Positions 28,601-36,254 of a stretch of 64,000 nucleotides of DNA are shown here, one piece after another (the first letter of the stretch is position 1; each line of letters starts with the position of its first letter). The position numbers and the translations under genes are program-made. The DNA is taken from contig JASANG010002531.1 in NCBI GenBank assembly GCA_030248215.1, forward strand, positions 1 to 64,000, written 5' to 3'. This DNA is from Enoplolaimus lenunculus (taxonomy: Eukaryota > Nematoda > Enoplea > Enoplida > Thoracostomopsidae). The notes beneath the pieces were generated by a model. The model ran no database searches, was not told the origin of the DNA, and saw nothing but the letters and a program-made list of their open reading frames with translations.

Positions 28601-30199
28601 CACTACTCAAATATATCCGGTATTGCAACTATCCGATGAATTAAACGTTTATTTGTCTTGTATTAGAAACTTGACCGATAATTCAAGGTTATACTTAGGA
28701 ATGTACTTTGAAAAATTATGTATGCTTTACAGATTTCAACTAAACTTTATTGGTTCTGTAGTTATTTATGCGCTGCAATCAGGAATAATTGAAATTTATG
28801 GACTCTAATTTGGGTTTAGATAATCTATCCACTTACGGACTCTTATTAGACATACTGCCTCTTATTGATTGCGACTCAAAATGGGGACCCCTTCTAATTC
28901 CGGTCACTACAGTACAATGACATTATTTAGTTTACTCAGCACCCCTTCGTTTGGGTATAATTTTTGTTTTGGAACATCAAACAAAATATCATTTTACCTT
29001 CAAAATTAGGCCGCAATCTTCTATCGTAATTTCGCAGTAACCGTTGTAGAATAAGCGAGAAATTTAGATACTTGTTATCTCTGAAAAAGATAAAAAATTA
29101 TATACAGATACAGATACACGGTTATATATGTAAAGTAAATATATATATTATATATGCCATATATATTCATATATATGCGAGGACTTTCAGCATGCAAGAG
29201 AATTAATGTTAAACCTTTTAATTTCTAGATATATTAATGAATAAATGTTTTAAATACTGTCTTTAGCGGAAAAACAACTAATATTTACAGTTAAAGTAAC
29301 TTCAAACCTCTTTCAAATTAATTCGTTGAATAGTTTAAGTCAAAACACTTTGCTCGCTCGCTCCGTTCGTTTCCAAAATTCGAAATAAATTTCAAAGTAC
29401 ACAGCCTGAGTTTGTTGAACAAAAATTTGTTACAATGAATTTCTTTAAAGTAGACTTAATGATATTTTAAAATTATTCCTGCTAAACAGTCTTACTCATC
29501 TCCATCTTCGGTCGGAGCAAAATACATCGGATGGCCGCCAAACATCATACCAGGACCAACAGTTTGCGCTTGTTGTGAGCCACCGCCTTCGTGAAGCATT
29601 GACTGAGCATTCATACCCGTATTGGCACCCATTTTACGTCCGTAACCAGTTGCTCGAACTACCGTAACCAAAGACAGCAATAAAAAAGTCCTAAAATTAT
29701 AAATAAAAATTATACACCAAAAAATCAAATTGACCTGTTTGGTTTAACCCGGTTTCAGATGAATATTTTTCAATTTGAAATTTTAGTTTCAAGCTATCAT
29801 TCGGACAACGGAAGCTCTCATTTGATGTGCTTTTCCATCACCAATTTGCTATAGGAGCTTGACGCTTGAGCTCGAGAGGACTCTGACATCTTGCGGAGAT
29901 TTTGTAGGTACAGAGTTGCGTACGTGCGCAATATAAATTTTAAGTATATTGTATATCAATTTCAAGTGTACAGGTTACGCTGAGTTGCTCTTAGGATATC
30001 GTACATATGGGAACAGGAAAATGTTAGCAAAAACGAACTAAGATTTTTAATAAATGGCTGTATGCTATTTTTGAGGCCCCCACTGGCTCAAAGATACGAA
30101 ATACTTTAAGCCAGCTAATGCCAAATCAATATTGTTTTGAGATTTCAAACTAAAACTAAAATTTAATAATTAGAAATAAAGATAAACTTACCCTATCAT
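15331..30199 (-). CDS. Cys-loop ligand-gated ion channel (GABA-A receptor-like), 7 exons, one exon missing
   Basis: Exons at 30199-30192, 29690-29496, 29080-28998, 28085-28018, 27123-26897, 17422-17208 and 16647-15331 have GT/AG borders, and the phases agree wherever they are adjacent. The product has a signal peptide (MIGTFLLLSLVTVVRA), an extracellular domain with YDRRLRPNFE, DFTVDFYLRQMW and WKPDTFFPNEK motifs, then pre-M1 GSYTRL, M1, M2, M3, a long cytoplasmic loop and M4. These motifs fit ionotropic GABA receptors (beta/UNC-49-like or nematode LGC subunits), pentameric channels of the plasma membrane. The exon carrying the two Cys-loop cysteines, expected between 26896 and 17423, was not found. 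Without it the flanking phases (2 and 1) do not join. The gene may be damaged, rearranged or misassembled, or the exon may be too diverged to see. A BEL/Pao element lies in this intron. Confidence 0.85.
16773..16975. mobile_element. hAT-type MITE, subfamily 2
   Basis: The ends GGTCAATGTTACTTTAACG and TTAAAGTAACATGGGCC are flanked by AAAACAAA and AAAATAAA (7 of 8). The interior has TTAGGC-like hexamers. It lies in the intron between channel exons 7 and 8. Confidence 0.85.
17208..17422 (-). CDS. Channel exon 7: pre-M1, M1, M2
   Basis: The acceptor AAATTTCAG precedes a phase-2 start. It encodes SYTRLYFFFIFQRDVGFY, M1 (VYLPSIVVVIISLLAFWF) and M2 (GLCFTAVLTMTVLMTTT), ending AAG/gtacct before exon 8 in phase 0. 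The 9' Leu and 6' Thr are present. The -2' to 0' positions read Gly-Asp-Arg, not the Pro-Ala-Arg of typical anion channels. Confidence 0.9.
17493..17792. mobile_element. GGCGGATCC repeat family
   Basis: Starts AGAGGCGGATCCAAAATTTT and ends CCCCCTCTGGATCCGCTAG, inverted ends. The middle is a tandem AAATTGTAAGGTAG/AAAAATTGTAAAAAATTG array. Lies in the channel intron just upstream of exon 7. Confidence 0.75.
18217..18395. mobile_element. hAT-type MITE with TTAGGC-like interior
   Basis: GGACCTATGTAAAAATCAG to TTCTGTACATTGGCC, flanked by ACTTTTG on both sides (7 bp visible, 18211 and 18396). Degenerate TTAGGC hexamers inside. Confidence 0.8.
18440..19530. other. Strand-asymmetric A/C-rich segment
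   Basis: The plus strand is dominated by A and C: in 19321-19380 I count 7 T and 2 G of 60, and in 19381-19440 3 T and 1 G. The skew grows toward the BEL 5' LTR and stops there. No tandem repeat or transposon end was found. Frames on the plus strand open for 50-70 codons, partly because stop codons need T. One of them (about 18700-18870) contains GINVYISERNKNSHPAHAH, weakly like the DUF4160 pattern (VYIxxxxxHPPHxHxxxGxY). Origin unknown. Searching the minus strand for the missing Cys-loop exon gave nothing. Confidence 0.5.
19531..19731 (+). repeat. BEL 5' LTR (201 bp)
   Basis: Begins TGTCAGAAACC and ends TTCGACA (TG...CA). TATATAAA at 19627-19634 is a likely promoter TATA box, and AATAAA at 19684-19689 a likely poly(A) signal. 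It matches the 3' LTR except for a block near 19594-19612. Confidence 0.95.
19732..19756 (+). promoter_or_regulatory. tRNA primer-binding site
   Basis: TGGTCCTTCGGACCGG and the following TTCGAACC start right after the LTR. They are complementary to a tRNA 3' end including CCA, the acceptor stem and the TTCGAATCC arm. The tRNA species is not determined. Confidence 0.85.
19776..19913 (+). promoter_or_regulatory. Two copies of a 17-bp dyad in the BEL leader
   Basis: CTGTCTGAATCAGACAG at 19776-19792 and CTGTCTGAGTCAGACAG at 19897-19913 are near-perfect palindromes about 120 bp apart. A role in RNA dimerisation or protein binding is possible but inferred. Confidence 0.6.
19962..22142 (+). CDS. 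BEL gag-protease region
   Basis: An N-terminal coiled region is followed by the BEL gag core (DUF1759-type; motif LPKLEISQFDGNPLSWQSFW, residues ~125-145) that builds the particle. Zinc knuckles follow at ~340-410 (CX2CX4HX4C forms such as CFSCLGSGHGAKRC and CFYCQKVGHHRSLC). The A17-type aspartic protease has active-site DSGAS near residue 480. The frame hands over to pol at its end. Domain order and spacing are normal for BEL/Pao. Confidence 0.9.
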   Translation: MTDVKQRGGVRAVVKREIDKVNGLLAGDLSLHLTEAKVSLAKLTSYKERLEALDNKIVNSFDPQTQEKALTVEIEQTAMYNDELIEVIANLSIEVATAESAVPSNLNQSASGTSLEQPNSFKRQQLRLPKLEISQFDGNPLSWQSFWDSFESAIHKNESLSNIDRFNYLKGFLSGEAARVIDGYRLTSANYTVAVEMLTERFGNKQRAIFAHIEALLAIPESTHQIEKLQRTSDDCEKHIRSLVALGVSEDTFGQFFAPIMLSKLPQFVKIELYRKNGNNDWSLDNIRAWLKDEIHAREMGQSTAAKESTSSKVENHRAKPKYSTASALVSNVVSKKRCTYCGENHFSDTCAKVSTVTARRSFCQEHNRCFSCLGSGHGAKRCSRRQSCFYCQKVGHHRSLCVTKFGRPASSASAEPSRNSRSHAISELSQGSINQATVDHSVSTATVTPAVSTCSVLQTALVTVVNTDTQTSAPARLFFDSGASCTFITEAKQQQLGLPVLRSEYVSVAGFQCTKRKNRKYNVVQIAVNCRQNKQRVLNCRVVPTITCPIQKLPLDLSRYPEAANLPLAEPIITNPEFVEVDILVGVDHYYEFMKPHWIQCPSGPNLLESEVGYIASGRVQTSFRGPETIAVMLLTEDKSAAQIERYWELEEIGLKDKSPCVSDDDAAIDSFNKTIEFEEGRYQVQWPWKSPNPDLPTNYNAESYRMKSWRTPMKKRLHNKSKWE
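22133..25303 (+). CDS. BEL pol region: RT, RNase H, integrase
   Basis: Reverse transcriptase comes first (VRIVYDASSKC, then SDIEKAFHGIGL and the YVDN catalytic box near 22610). RNase H follows (LHAFCDAS near 23110, WTDSQ near 23340). The integrase has an HHCC-type zinc region (HKRKHHAG...CRKC, ~24035-24160), a D-D-E core (TGVDHFGPLYVK, VSDNSKTF, GGFYERLIG) and a C-terminal DUF5641-type domain ending in LLYPLE. It makes the cDNA and inserts it into host DNA. Confidence 0.93.
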   Translation: MGIIEEAPKDPDSSMVYYIPHHPVLTPHKDTTKVRIVYDASSKCGRDDASLNDCLHRGPVFLEDLCGILVRFRLKKVAIVSDIEKAFHGIGLQKSQRDVTRFLWVRNTSKPPVGDNLIVYRFKRVPFGVVSSPFLLGATITHHLQKIGSDIAYAILNSLYVDNVIISVNNADEALTFYEKAKQLFNSASLNLRDWSSNDSSVQAKIPVVDQCNSAKPKVLGLDWNVKTDRLSCPTVRIETSTTTAVTKRHVLRTLSRIFDPCGLLSPVTVVGKMIVQDLWKLNLGWDDPLPDHAKLRWNKIIPELNSISEFDIPRYVGFDVTAGCQLHAFCDASTRSYAAAIYIRSINPPVKTCLIFAKTRLAPIKQTLTIPRLELIAVCIGVRLIAFIEEKIGVPVHDKFLWTDSQCTLHWLNRDHVSTPFVENRLKIIRQHRHIHFRHINSSSNPAELPTRGTTLKHLITNTQWWEGPAWLMYDENHWPNVSSVQAQYNSSESGDHIKCDAVLLAESHDPCLKITDYSGLVRLLRVTAWVRRFVDLCRKKRFVDRASLQHFEISKATKYWILQTQQNVFADFLHDARKNKKRDLFQQLRVFEDSDSILRCGGRIANANLPYNSLYPILLPNHHHFTKLLIEDIHKRKHHAGVGIVLAALRQKYWIVSGRSAVRKVIKSCRKCNRIEGGPFSLLEPPPLPSSRVSCTYPFQHTGVDHFGPLYVKTESGPSKVWGCLFTCMTFRAIHLELVQSLTVEDFLLCFRRFCAQHSVPNLMVSDNSKTFRSASRQLDSETGVLSSDTDDLQNQTANFGVEWKFVVAYAPWMGGFYERLIGVVKSCLKRSLSSTCFSEQELRTIFAEVSAVVNSRPLMYLEDDITCRPLRPIDFISPWKKEYIPCPGYEEHDNSSVDSIKLQVKWRQLEKFFHTFWQSWKRQYLVSLREREGRQKTSDKNGLMPKIGTVVLIKNNLPRCNWNMGRIQELHKSQDGKVRSATLRLPSGKTATRPVKLLYPLEVDESSEFQVRQTLTEKINNSPAREPSTRSAAKAAQTKISRLLHEDSDNDGI
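25412..25433 (+). promoter_or_regulatory. Likely 3' splice site before the third BEL frame
   Basis: A pyrimidine-rich run ends in ACATTTCAG at 25403-25411, 22 nt before the ATG at 25434. Env-bearing retroelements reach their third frame by a spliced subgenomic RNA, and a nematode host could also trans-splice here. A second, weaker TTTTAG follows. Confidence 0.5.
25434..26603 (+). CDS. BEL third frame: NADAR-like domain plus SGNH esterase
   Basis: 389 residues starting MSHEIF. Residues ~10-165 follow the NADAR/YbiA (DUF1768) pattern: PLSRFYVFSSLRIGEYQFTS, IEQAKWF, a W and KQIY helix, FRRAF, then VCSGTHELVYSCGARER and FNIYGEIL. NADAR proteins bind or process NAD/ADP-ribose and related glycosides; some remove ADP-ribose from guanine. 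Residues ~190-365 follow the SGNH hydrolase pattern: block I ISDS (Ser202), block II Gly220-221, block III GGVN (Asn248), block V DGFH (Asp342, His345), so a full catalytic set. No signal peptide, transmembrane segment or furin site is present, so it is not an envelope. The tail is Arg-rich. The start was chosen because the upstream in-frame stretch overlaps pol and has no domain. NADAR is somewhat less certain than SGNH. Confidence 0.75.
   Translation: MSHEIFINSSHPLSRFYVFSSLRIGEYQFTSIEQAKWFCSLIQNNNSDAAHQLREHPLLRREPIQCKTWVESNHHYPEAQWIIASKQIYKDILFDQLQQPDSEFRRAFIDEIVDLDGFRPEFVVCSGTHELVYSCGARERNIEQLSVRPGFNIYGEILTELFETLTSVTSPRWGVELLTSEPMSMELRTWAFPKSVLLISDSFCRIVNHIECGTVQSISGGMFSDIVEASRFHRIDEFGIIIIHGGVNVSKRSDLIRRIEILMLKERLLEMISTVTPPLVLVSGVVPVPGSRNVSAYNEEIARELRDTPIYFVNWSEEDTFMEESGTFNPRYLQNNDPRFNDGFHLGPTGFRVMWSRWCRELSELRLISYSLTSTPYMRRRRPLKGRGV
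26618..26819 (+). repeat. BEL 3' LTR (202 bp)
   Basis: Preceded by a purine-rich run (GGGTCGCTGGGAG) that could be the polypurine tract. Same TATA box, AATAAA and ends as the 5' LTR. Confidence 0.95.
26897..27123 (-). CDS. Channel exon 5: extracellular loops
   Basis: Acceptor TTTTTCCAG/GAT; 75 codons from DFTVDFYLRQMWIDERLAF through SQIWKPDTFFPNEKRASF to RISPAGEIFCSQ; donor AAAG/gtatat in phase 2. Matches the beta1-beta6 region of GABA/glycine receptors just before the Cys-loop. Confidence 0.92.
27268..27336. repeat. Short TTAGGC-like hexamer array
   Basis: About ten AAGCCTAAACGT/AAGCCT hexamers within the channel intron, probably a hAT-type MITE remnant. Confidence 0.7.
27587..27804. mobile_element. 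MITE family B, complete
   Basis: CACTGCAAAACATGGTGAG to CACCATTTTTGCAATG/TA. A near-perfect palindrome with TGAGTCAAATTCGACTC motifs, in a channel intron. Confidence 0.88.
28018..28085 (-). CDS. Channel exon 4
   Basis: Acceptor TATTTCAG, 68 nt encoding EPVNVKVTMHVSSISAVSE then TEM, donor ATG/gtaagt in phase 0. This is the conserved PVxVxVxxxVxSISxVSE strand. Confidence 0.92.
28228..28345. mobile_element. MITE with GCGCTATA ends
   Basis: AGGGTTGCGCTATATTTGTC to CATCAAAAGTATAGCGCC; shorter relative of 3839-4066. Confidence 0.6.
28486..28912. mobile_element. MITE family D, complete
   Basis: TA/CTGTAATGACCCGAATAAG to CCGGTCACTACAG/TA, about 427 bp, in a channel intron. TA target site and long similar ends suggest Tc1/mariner-type mobilisation. 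Non-coding. Confidence 0.88.
28998..29080 (-). CDS. Channel exon 3
   Basis: Acceptor CTTTTTCAG, 83 nt encoding DNKYLNFSLILQRLL and RNYDRRLRPNFE, donor GAAG/gtaaaa. It carries the LLxxYDxRxRPxF signature of the receptor N-terminus. Confidence 0.92.
29496..29690 (-). CDS. Channel exon 2: signal peptide and N-terminal spacer
   Basis: Acceptor ATAATTTTAG, 195 nt. Completes the signal peptide and encodes a Gly/Met/Gln-rich, probably disordered stretch ending APTEDGDE. Donor GATGA/gtaaga in phase 2, which joins exon 3 in frame. Confidence 0.85.
30192..30199 (-). CDS. Channel exon 1: 8-nt start exon
   Basis: ATGATAGG followed by the donor gtaagt. Joined to exon 2 it gives MIGTFLLLSLVTVVRA, a textbook signal peptide. 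The alternative start is an upstream in-frame ATG reading into exon 2 at 29728, which gives a poorer signal sequence. Confidence 0.7.
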
Positions 30200-30296
30200 T
30201 TTAAAAGTTTAATTTTTGATGTTTTCCAATAAGATGAACGATTATACGTTCATGCTTTATCGTTATTAGTTTATTTTGGATTGGTATAAACCGTAT

Positions 30297-30568
30297 GAGC
30301 AATATGGTCCGGAACACATTAAATGCCAGAAGTTCATCATGATTTTTATATTATTATTATTTGTTATTATTTATTTATTTATTTTTGGTGCTGAAAAGTT
30401 TACAAATAACTTTGAATAGATGAGCAATATGGTCCGCAACACATTAAATGCAAGAAGTTCATCATGATTTTAGATTATAATTATTATTATTATTATTATT
30501 ATTATTATTTGTTATTATTTATTTATTTATTTTTGGTGCTGAAAAGTTTACAAATAACTTTGAATAGA
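30297..30568. repeat. Tandem duplication of ~125-150 bp with ATT microsatellite
   Basis: The segment beginning GAGCAATATGGTCCG and ending ACAAATAACTTTGAATAGA occurs twice in a row (about 30297-30419 and 30420-30568). The copies differ mainly in the length of an internal ATT run. Confidence 0.85.
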
Positions 30569-30736
30569 AGTTTGATTTTAAATGTGTTTAGTTGAAAATT
30601 TTCAAACGTTCGATAAGATATTTTGAACTTTGACGACCGCCAAAGTTATATTAATTTCAGTTCGTAAAGCATTTAGTTTGTTTCCGTAAACGCTGGTGCT
30701 TAAGTTTATTAAGCCCAAATTGTGACCGTTACAGTA

Positions 30737-30958
30737 CACTGCAAAAAATAGTGAGTCAAATTGACTCTCTATGAATTAGGTTTTTCCTGACTATACAAAC
30801 TGAGTGAAAATTCAACTCCGCCAGAGTTCAAATTCGATTCACTGAATCAGTCAATGAGTTGAATTTGACTCTGGCGGAGTCGAATTTGACTAAATTGTTG
30901 TAGTCAGGAAAGACCTATTTCGGGGAGAGTCAATTTGACTCACCATTTTTTTACAGTG
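30737..30958. mobile_element. MITE family B, complete
   Basis: TA/CACTGCAAAAAATAGTGAG to CACCATTTTTTTACAGTG/TA, nearly fully palindromic. Confidence 0.9.
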
Positions 30959-31049
30959 TATTATTCAATTATCTCAGCTATTTGATTGCTCACCATACAA
31001 GGAGGCGCTGAGCCCATACCTGGCTCCCCTCTGGCTACGAGCGGGTTTA

Positions 31050-31950
31050 CGTCTTGGTTCTATTATTTGTCATATTTGAAATTAATAACTGAAGTGTTTT
31101 CATTGCGCTATACTTTATGCTATTTTACGGTCATAGTATGCAATGGCGTTCGCAGTGTCGGACAGCAGATCAAACCGATTATTAGAAATAAGGTTTTATC
31201 ATCAGCGCCACGCATAATTTTTCCTAAAATTAAAAACTATAATTTGTTCGGAAAACAAAAAGACTTCGAGAATTGGCCAAAATACACAGTAAAACATTGG
31301 CAAACGCAATAGTGAATAGCTTTAGTATAATGCGTACTTTACTAATCAGTGCACTGAAGAGTGTGAAAATTAACATCAGCGATAGACTTTCACAAGCGTC
31401 TACCGCCGATGTCAATTTCCACACTGCGTGCACAAATTAAAGTAAAACGACTCATGAACCACTTAGCAAACCACAGAAGCATGAGCCTACATACAATATG
31501 GTTTTTACTTGTCGCCAGACCAGAAAATTTAAAATCTATAAAAAAATGTCAAAATCCAACAATTTTGAGCCAAACACTTTCTTGCAGCAATAAAACCAGA
31601 AAACCTGCTATCAAATAGCAGGCTGCGGGGTAGAAATGATTGATAAACTTGAAAACTTAGGTAAGTCAATTTGCTTCGTTTGAATCATTGTTCAAACCAG
31701 TCAAAACATTACTTAAAGACTGCGTTCGTCACTAATTAGCATTGTATGCAAGCAGTAAAGCGGAACATGCGCAGGTGGAGGTAGAAACGCCGAGATAGCA
31801 ACGAGAAGGTAATATTTTGTCGTTTAGCAAGTGTTTGTATGGTTGAATTCGTTGTTGTTTTTCAAAAAAAATAGAAAAAATTACAGTATACAACTAGTAT
31901 TTACCAAAAAATATAACCTTGGCCAATAGCTTAAATGTCTGTAGCACCAA
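31050..31950. other. Intergenic, nothing recognised
   Basis: Short frames near 31230-31620 lack domains. A family G fragment (GGCGCTGAGCCCATACCTGG) lies just before, at about 31003-31045. Confidence 0.45.
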
Positions 31951-31954
31951 GAGT

Positions 31955-32292
31955 CAATGATAAGAGTGTGCAACTTCCACAAATATGCGTGGCATGAAAA
32001 GTACCACCGCGCGTTGCGTTTTGCCCATACCCCCATATTTAAGGGGGTCAACTGCTCACAGAACTCAGCTAAACTTAATTCAAGAACATCATCAGACAAT
32101 GTTTGCATTGTGTATCGCAACAGTATTTGCCTGCGTTCAAGGGTTCAACCCCCGACCCCCAAATGAAAGGGGGTAAACACCCCCCTAAATGGGGGGTAAC
32201 GGAAAATGCAACACGTGCAGGGTACATTCTTTTGTACACACAATATATCCAGTTGCAAACTCTTGTTGAAACCATTATCCACTCTTGGTAGC
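31955..32292. mobile_element. Repeat family F
   Basis: ATGATAAGAGTGTGCAAC on the left and GTTGCAAACTCTTGTTGA on the right, with an inner CCCCCATATTTAAGGGGG palindrome and a GTACATTCTTTTGTAC block. Confidence 0.65.
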
Positions 32293-32299
32293 ATCAATC

Positions 32300-33740
32300 A
32301 CCAGCTGGTGATAGGTCATATAACTTTCGAATCGGTGAACGAATGCTGAAGCTCAACGTTTTGCACATTTTTTGCATTTGATTCGCTCTATTTCAGTACC
32401 AATTTTGAGTTCAGCAGCTGCATAAGTTAGCGAGTTTGAAAACCTATTACTAAACTGATGATAGTTGCTATACACATTTGAAAATATGGACCCATTATAT
32501 ACAGATACAAACCGAAACATAAACCTATGTGGATATTTCGCGTCTTAAACTAACAGTTGGAACTTGCACGTGCAAATTTTTGCAGCAATAACTTGCAGTT
32601 GCAAACTTAATAATTTTAAAATGGGTTTTCGAACGAAATTTGTTGCTACAAGTTGCAGCTGCAAGCTTTCGCTGTATAAAATTGCACGTGAAAGTTACAA
32701 ACTACTTGAAATTAAGAAAAATCTTATCTTCGAACATTAAACGAGTTCAGTATTAATTATTGCAAGTTCAAAGTGTAACGAAACAATGATGGAACCTGTA
32801 ATAAGAGATTGGTTTCGGCTCAGGATAGACCATAACGTAACCATCTGGCTCTGCCGATCCGCAACCAGGAACTGTTAGGAAGGGGGGAAAGAAAATTATC
32901 TCACCACTACCCCACAGTTGCAGACCTGTGGTTCTGGTGCAATCTTGCTGCAAGGTGTCAGCGTTAAAAACTGTATCATTGGCCAAATTTAAAAAAGTTA
33001 AATTTGTCAAATCTGTCTAAAAAGTAGGTCAAAAATAAACTTTTGGCAAATTTTAAAACACTAATGGTTAGACATATTCAACGCGCTGGCACCGGATATT
33101 AAATGATATCCGGGTGGAGGTACGGAATATGGACCCCCCTCAGGAATTTGATAATAGCTCATTTTATAGATTTCGGCGCGCTGAATGGACCAGTTTTTTA
33201 ATCAAAATCCTAGGGAAGTCCAGATTCCGTATCTCCGCCGATATCCAGTAGATGAAAAATATTCAAATATGCATCTTGACCAAAATATATCGATATATCC
33301 GGATAAATAATCAGCAAAATTTACCGGATCTTCAAACATGAAAAAATATTCGACGCCCATCAGTACCAATTTTCCGTTTAACTCGTGTTCCGGTTCGGGT
33401 TCAGCTATAATTTTCCCAACCCCTCATTTTTAAGTTGCACAGTGCTTGTATCATATGTTTTACAGTGGGATAAAAACATTAATACTAGGGTATGCCTGAA
33501 CAGATTTTATGCTTTTTTGTACACCTTAAGCATTATTATACACGGTAGTTAGTGATAAAATATATTTTATCTTTATATCCTGCAGCTAAAATTGAACTAA
33601 CATTTTCCTACAAGGGTTTTGTTATGCTGTTGGGATTCAACATAATGGATTCTTAATGGATATTTCCCAAAAAACTGTATACCCTTTAAGTGTGAGATAT
33701 ATAGATATATATAGATATTTATATTTATATTAGTATTTAT
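32300..33740. other. Intergenic, mostly unrecognised
   Basis: Contains scattered CCGGATAT motifs at about 33080-33335, related to the subterminal repeats of the hAT element at 44847. No exon was seen. Confidence 0.45.
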
Positions 33741-33743
33741 ATA

Positions 33744-34107
33744 CTGTAGTGGTCCGAATACGAGATGGGACTGAAATTTTTTTGGACTCTATAGAGGGAA
33801 CCCCTCTGTTATTCGGTTACAGACTGTTGAATTAAACGTTTATTTGTCTTGTGTCAAAAAACCTTGAGCGACGATGCAAGGTTATACTAAGGAATGTATT
33901 TTCAAAACTTAAGTATGCTTTAAAGTTTCGAACTCAACTTTATTTGGTCGTGGAGTTATTTATGCGCTACAATTATAGATAATTGACATTTATGGCCTCT
34001 AATTACGATTAAATGACTCTATCCGTTTACGGTCTCTTATTAGGGTACGGACTTCTATTGATTGGGACTCAAAATGGGGACTACCCCTCTTATTTGGGTC
34101 GCTACAG
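33744..34107. mobile_element. MITE family D, internally shortened
   Basis: TA/CTGTAGTGGTCCGAATACG to GGGTCGCTACAG/TA; about 70 bp shorter than the complete copies. Confidence 0.85.
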
Positions 34108-34109
34108 TA

Positions 34110-34431
34110 TATAATAGCGAGTTTAAGAATTAAAAAAGCCAACCGCAGCTCCAAGAATTTTAGTATAAGATGATCCTATTTGTGTTTTGAACTTTTCAAT
34201 GAAGTTCGAACACAAAGCTTGTATAGGAAGGATATGAATCTAAACGGAATTTTTGAGCAAGCAATAAAGCCAAATTATCGTTTGCTAGCGTTAAAGTTAA
34301 CCTATTTCCTGTCACCATCGAAGTTATTGGTCGCTGTGTCGTACAAATTCTCCATTTATGCCTTCCTGAAACGATTTCGTTGCTGTTGTTTTTGTTAAAA
34401 TGCATACATATACAATTTTCATACAAATTTT
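34110..34431. other. Unassigned stretch with open frames on both strands
   Basis: A 72-residue plus frame and a 76-residue minus frame overlap at 34180-34426. Neither shows a domain or splice context I trust. Confidence 0.25.
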
Positions 34432-34545
34432 GGCCAATATTACTTTTAGGGACGTAACTGTAGATGAAGCTTATTGCTGAGCCTAAGCGTTAAAACAAGT
34501 GTATTCCTAAGCCTAAGCAAAGACATATAAAGTGTAAGCCTAGTG
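34432..34545. mobile_element. hAT-type MITE, subfamily 2, right end missing
   Basis: GGCCAATATTACTTTTAGGG followed by AAGCCT hexamers and CAAGTGTATTCCTAAG. Confidence 0.65.
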
Positions 34546-34559
34546 TTTTAAAGTTTCAC

Positions 34560-35420
34560 CAAAAATTGGGACGGCAGTAATTGTAATATTGGCACAAATT
34601 TTTGGCGTTTTGCTCAACATTACCAATCTCATACCTTAACCTGGTTCCACGTTGAGGATAAATTAACCACAACATAGAAGTTATTGTTCCAGGGGGTGGG
34701 TCAGCGGAAGTCCCCCCAAATCGGCGCTTTAACCCTATTGACCAAAATATCAAACAAAACGGCAAGCTTGTTACTTTGAAATAAACATAGGCGGAACCAA
34801 ATTATTTTGACGGGGGCGGGCTGGCTAATGTTATGAACCGTAAATATTGTAAGGTAAGTACCTTATTATTTTATCATCAAAAAATTTTCTAAATCAACGA
34901 AATAACTTGAGGTGCACTCAAATCTATCCCTTTGCACCTATTTTCAAACAGTTTGTTGAATTTTATTTTTGAAACGTTAAATTTAACCTTATTAATAAAC
35001 ATTTTGTTTCAAAAATAACTTTAAATTCAATAACTTAATCCCTGTCTTATTTTTATTCGTCAAATTTGCGTGCATTCAGTGTTTATATTAAGCTTAATAG
35101 AGACCGGTTAACGATCATCCGAAACGGTTAAATATACTAGCAAAACAGGTGATTCGATATTTAACTGAATTAATAAATATGGTTTTCAGCGAATTAAAAG
35201 CTGACCAAATACTACTGTTAATTAATGAAATACGCCAAATTAAGAATCGCTTGTGTTTGAGGCATTCTATTAATGCTTGTAACTCAAAATAATGCTAAAA
35301 TTGGCAACAATGTTTTTTAATTTTAGCTAAATTTTCACAAAAATATAACAATTGCTTGCAATGTTACGCAAGAAAATGAGGCTAAATTTTAGGAAAAAGC
35401 TTAAAATCACGATTGGCACC
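34560..35420. other. Intergenic with a GGCGGATCC-family fragment
   Basis: About 34788-34880 matches the GGCGGATCC family (GGCGGAACCAAATTATTTTG, then a GGCGGGCTGGC block). The rest is AT-rich and unassigned. Confidence 0.5.
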
Positions 35421-35422
35421 GG

Positions 35423-35706
35423 CCCTCTTCAGTGGACAATCCAGAAATTCCTGGTGGGGGGAGGTATGCACAAGCGGAAAATGTTAAGTATTGGCATAAG
35501 GCGGATGTTGCACAAAATTTGTAGCCTACGAATATCTTGGTTGTTACTAGGACGAGTACGTTGTTTTTTGTCGTTTTTCCCGTATTTTTAAAAATCACCA
35601 CAAGTGCCATTACAGCTTACGTTGGTTTTAACCCTGAAACAGTTTACATTCGGCAGCCGGCGGGGGGATGCATCCAAGCACCCGCCCCCCCCCCCTGGAT
35701 CCGCCC
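35423..35706. mobile_element. GGCGGATCC repeat family
   Basis: CAGTGGACAATCCAGAAATT to CCCCCCTGGATCCGCCC. Probably non-autonomous; the frames inside are not conserved between copies. Confidence 0.6.
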
Positions 35707-35709
35707 ATG

Positions 35710-36254
35710 GTCCTCTTTCCCCCAAAATAGTTTTGAACACAAATTTGTTTGCTGAGCAACGGCTGAAAAATTGAAGCATTCAAGTCGAGATTTCATTTTT
35801 TGGCAAAACCAATTTTCTGCTCCTGGTTTGGAATGACTGACCTTTTACTGGTTATAGAAATCGGTAAACATAAAACTGGCGTATAGTCACGGTCAGCTGG
35901 CGGTTGTGTAAAACACCAAATATCTCAAAATGCTAAACTTTGCCGTCTAATTTAAGCCATGAACTTTAAGTAGCATTCTAAGAGCCTTTATAAATCAAAT
36001 CTAGACCGTTTTGGATGAAATACCGTGCGACGTTACGACAACTACCAGGGTACTAAAATATGCTGATTAGAGTGAATTGTTTCTTTGCAATTTTACAAAA
36101 CATCGGGATACATTAAAGGATTTAAAATTTAAAATTGTCAATTAAAAATAAAAGACTGAAAATTGAACCAAAACAAAGTGTTGATGGTAAAGAGTTTAGC
36201 AAAAAGTTTTAGAATGAAACACATCGTCAGATTCCAAAAATTGATAGTTCAGGT
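35710..36254. other. Intergenic, nothing recognised
   Basis: AT-rich with no supported exon. Confidence 0.45.
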
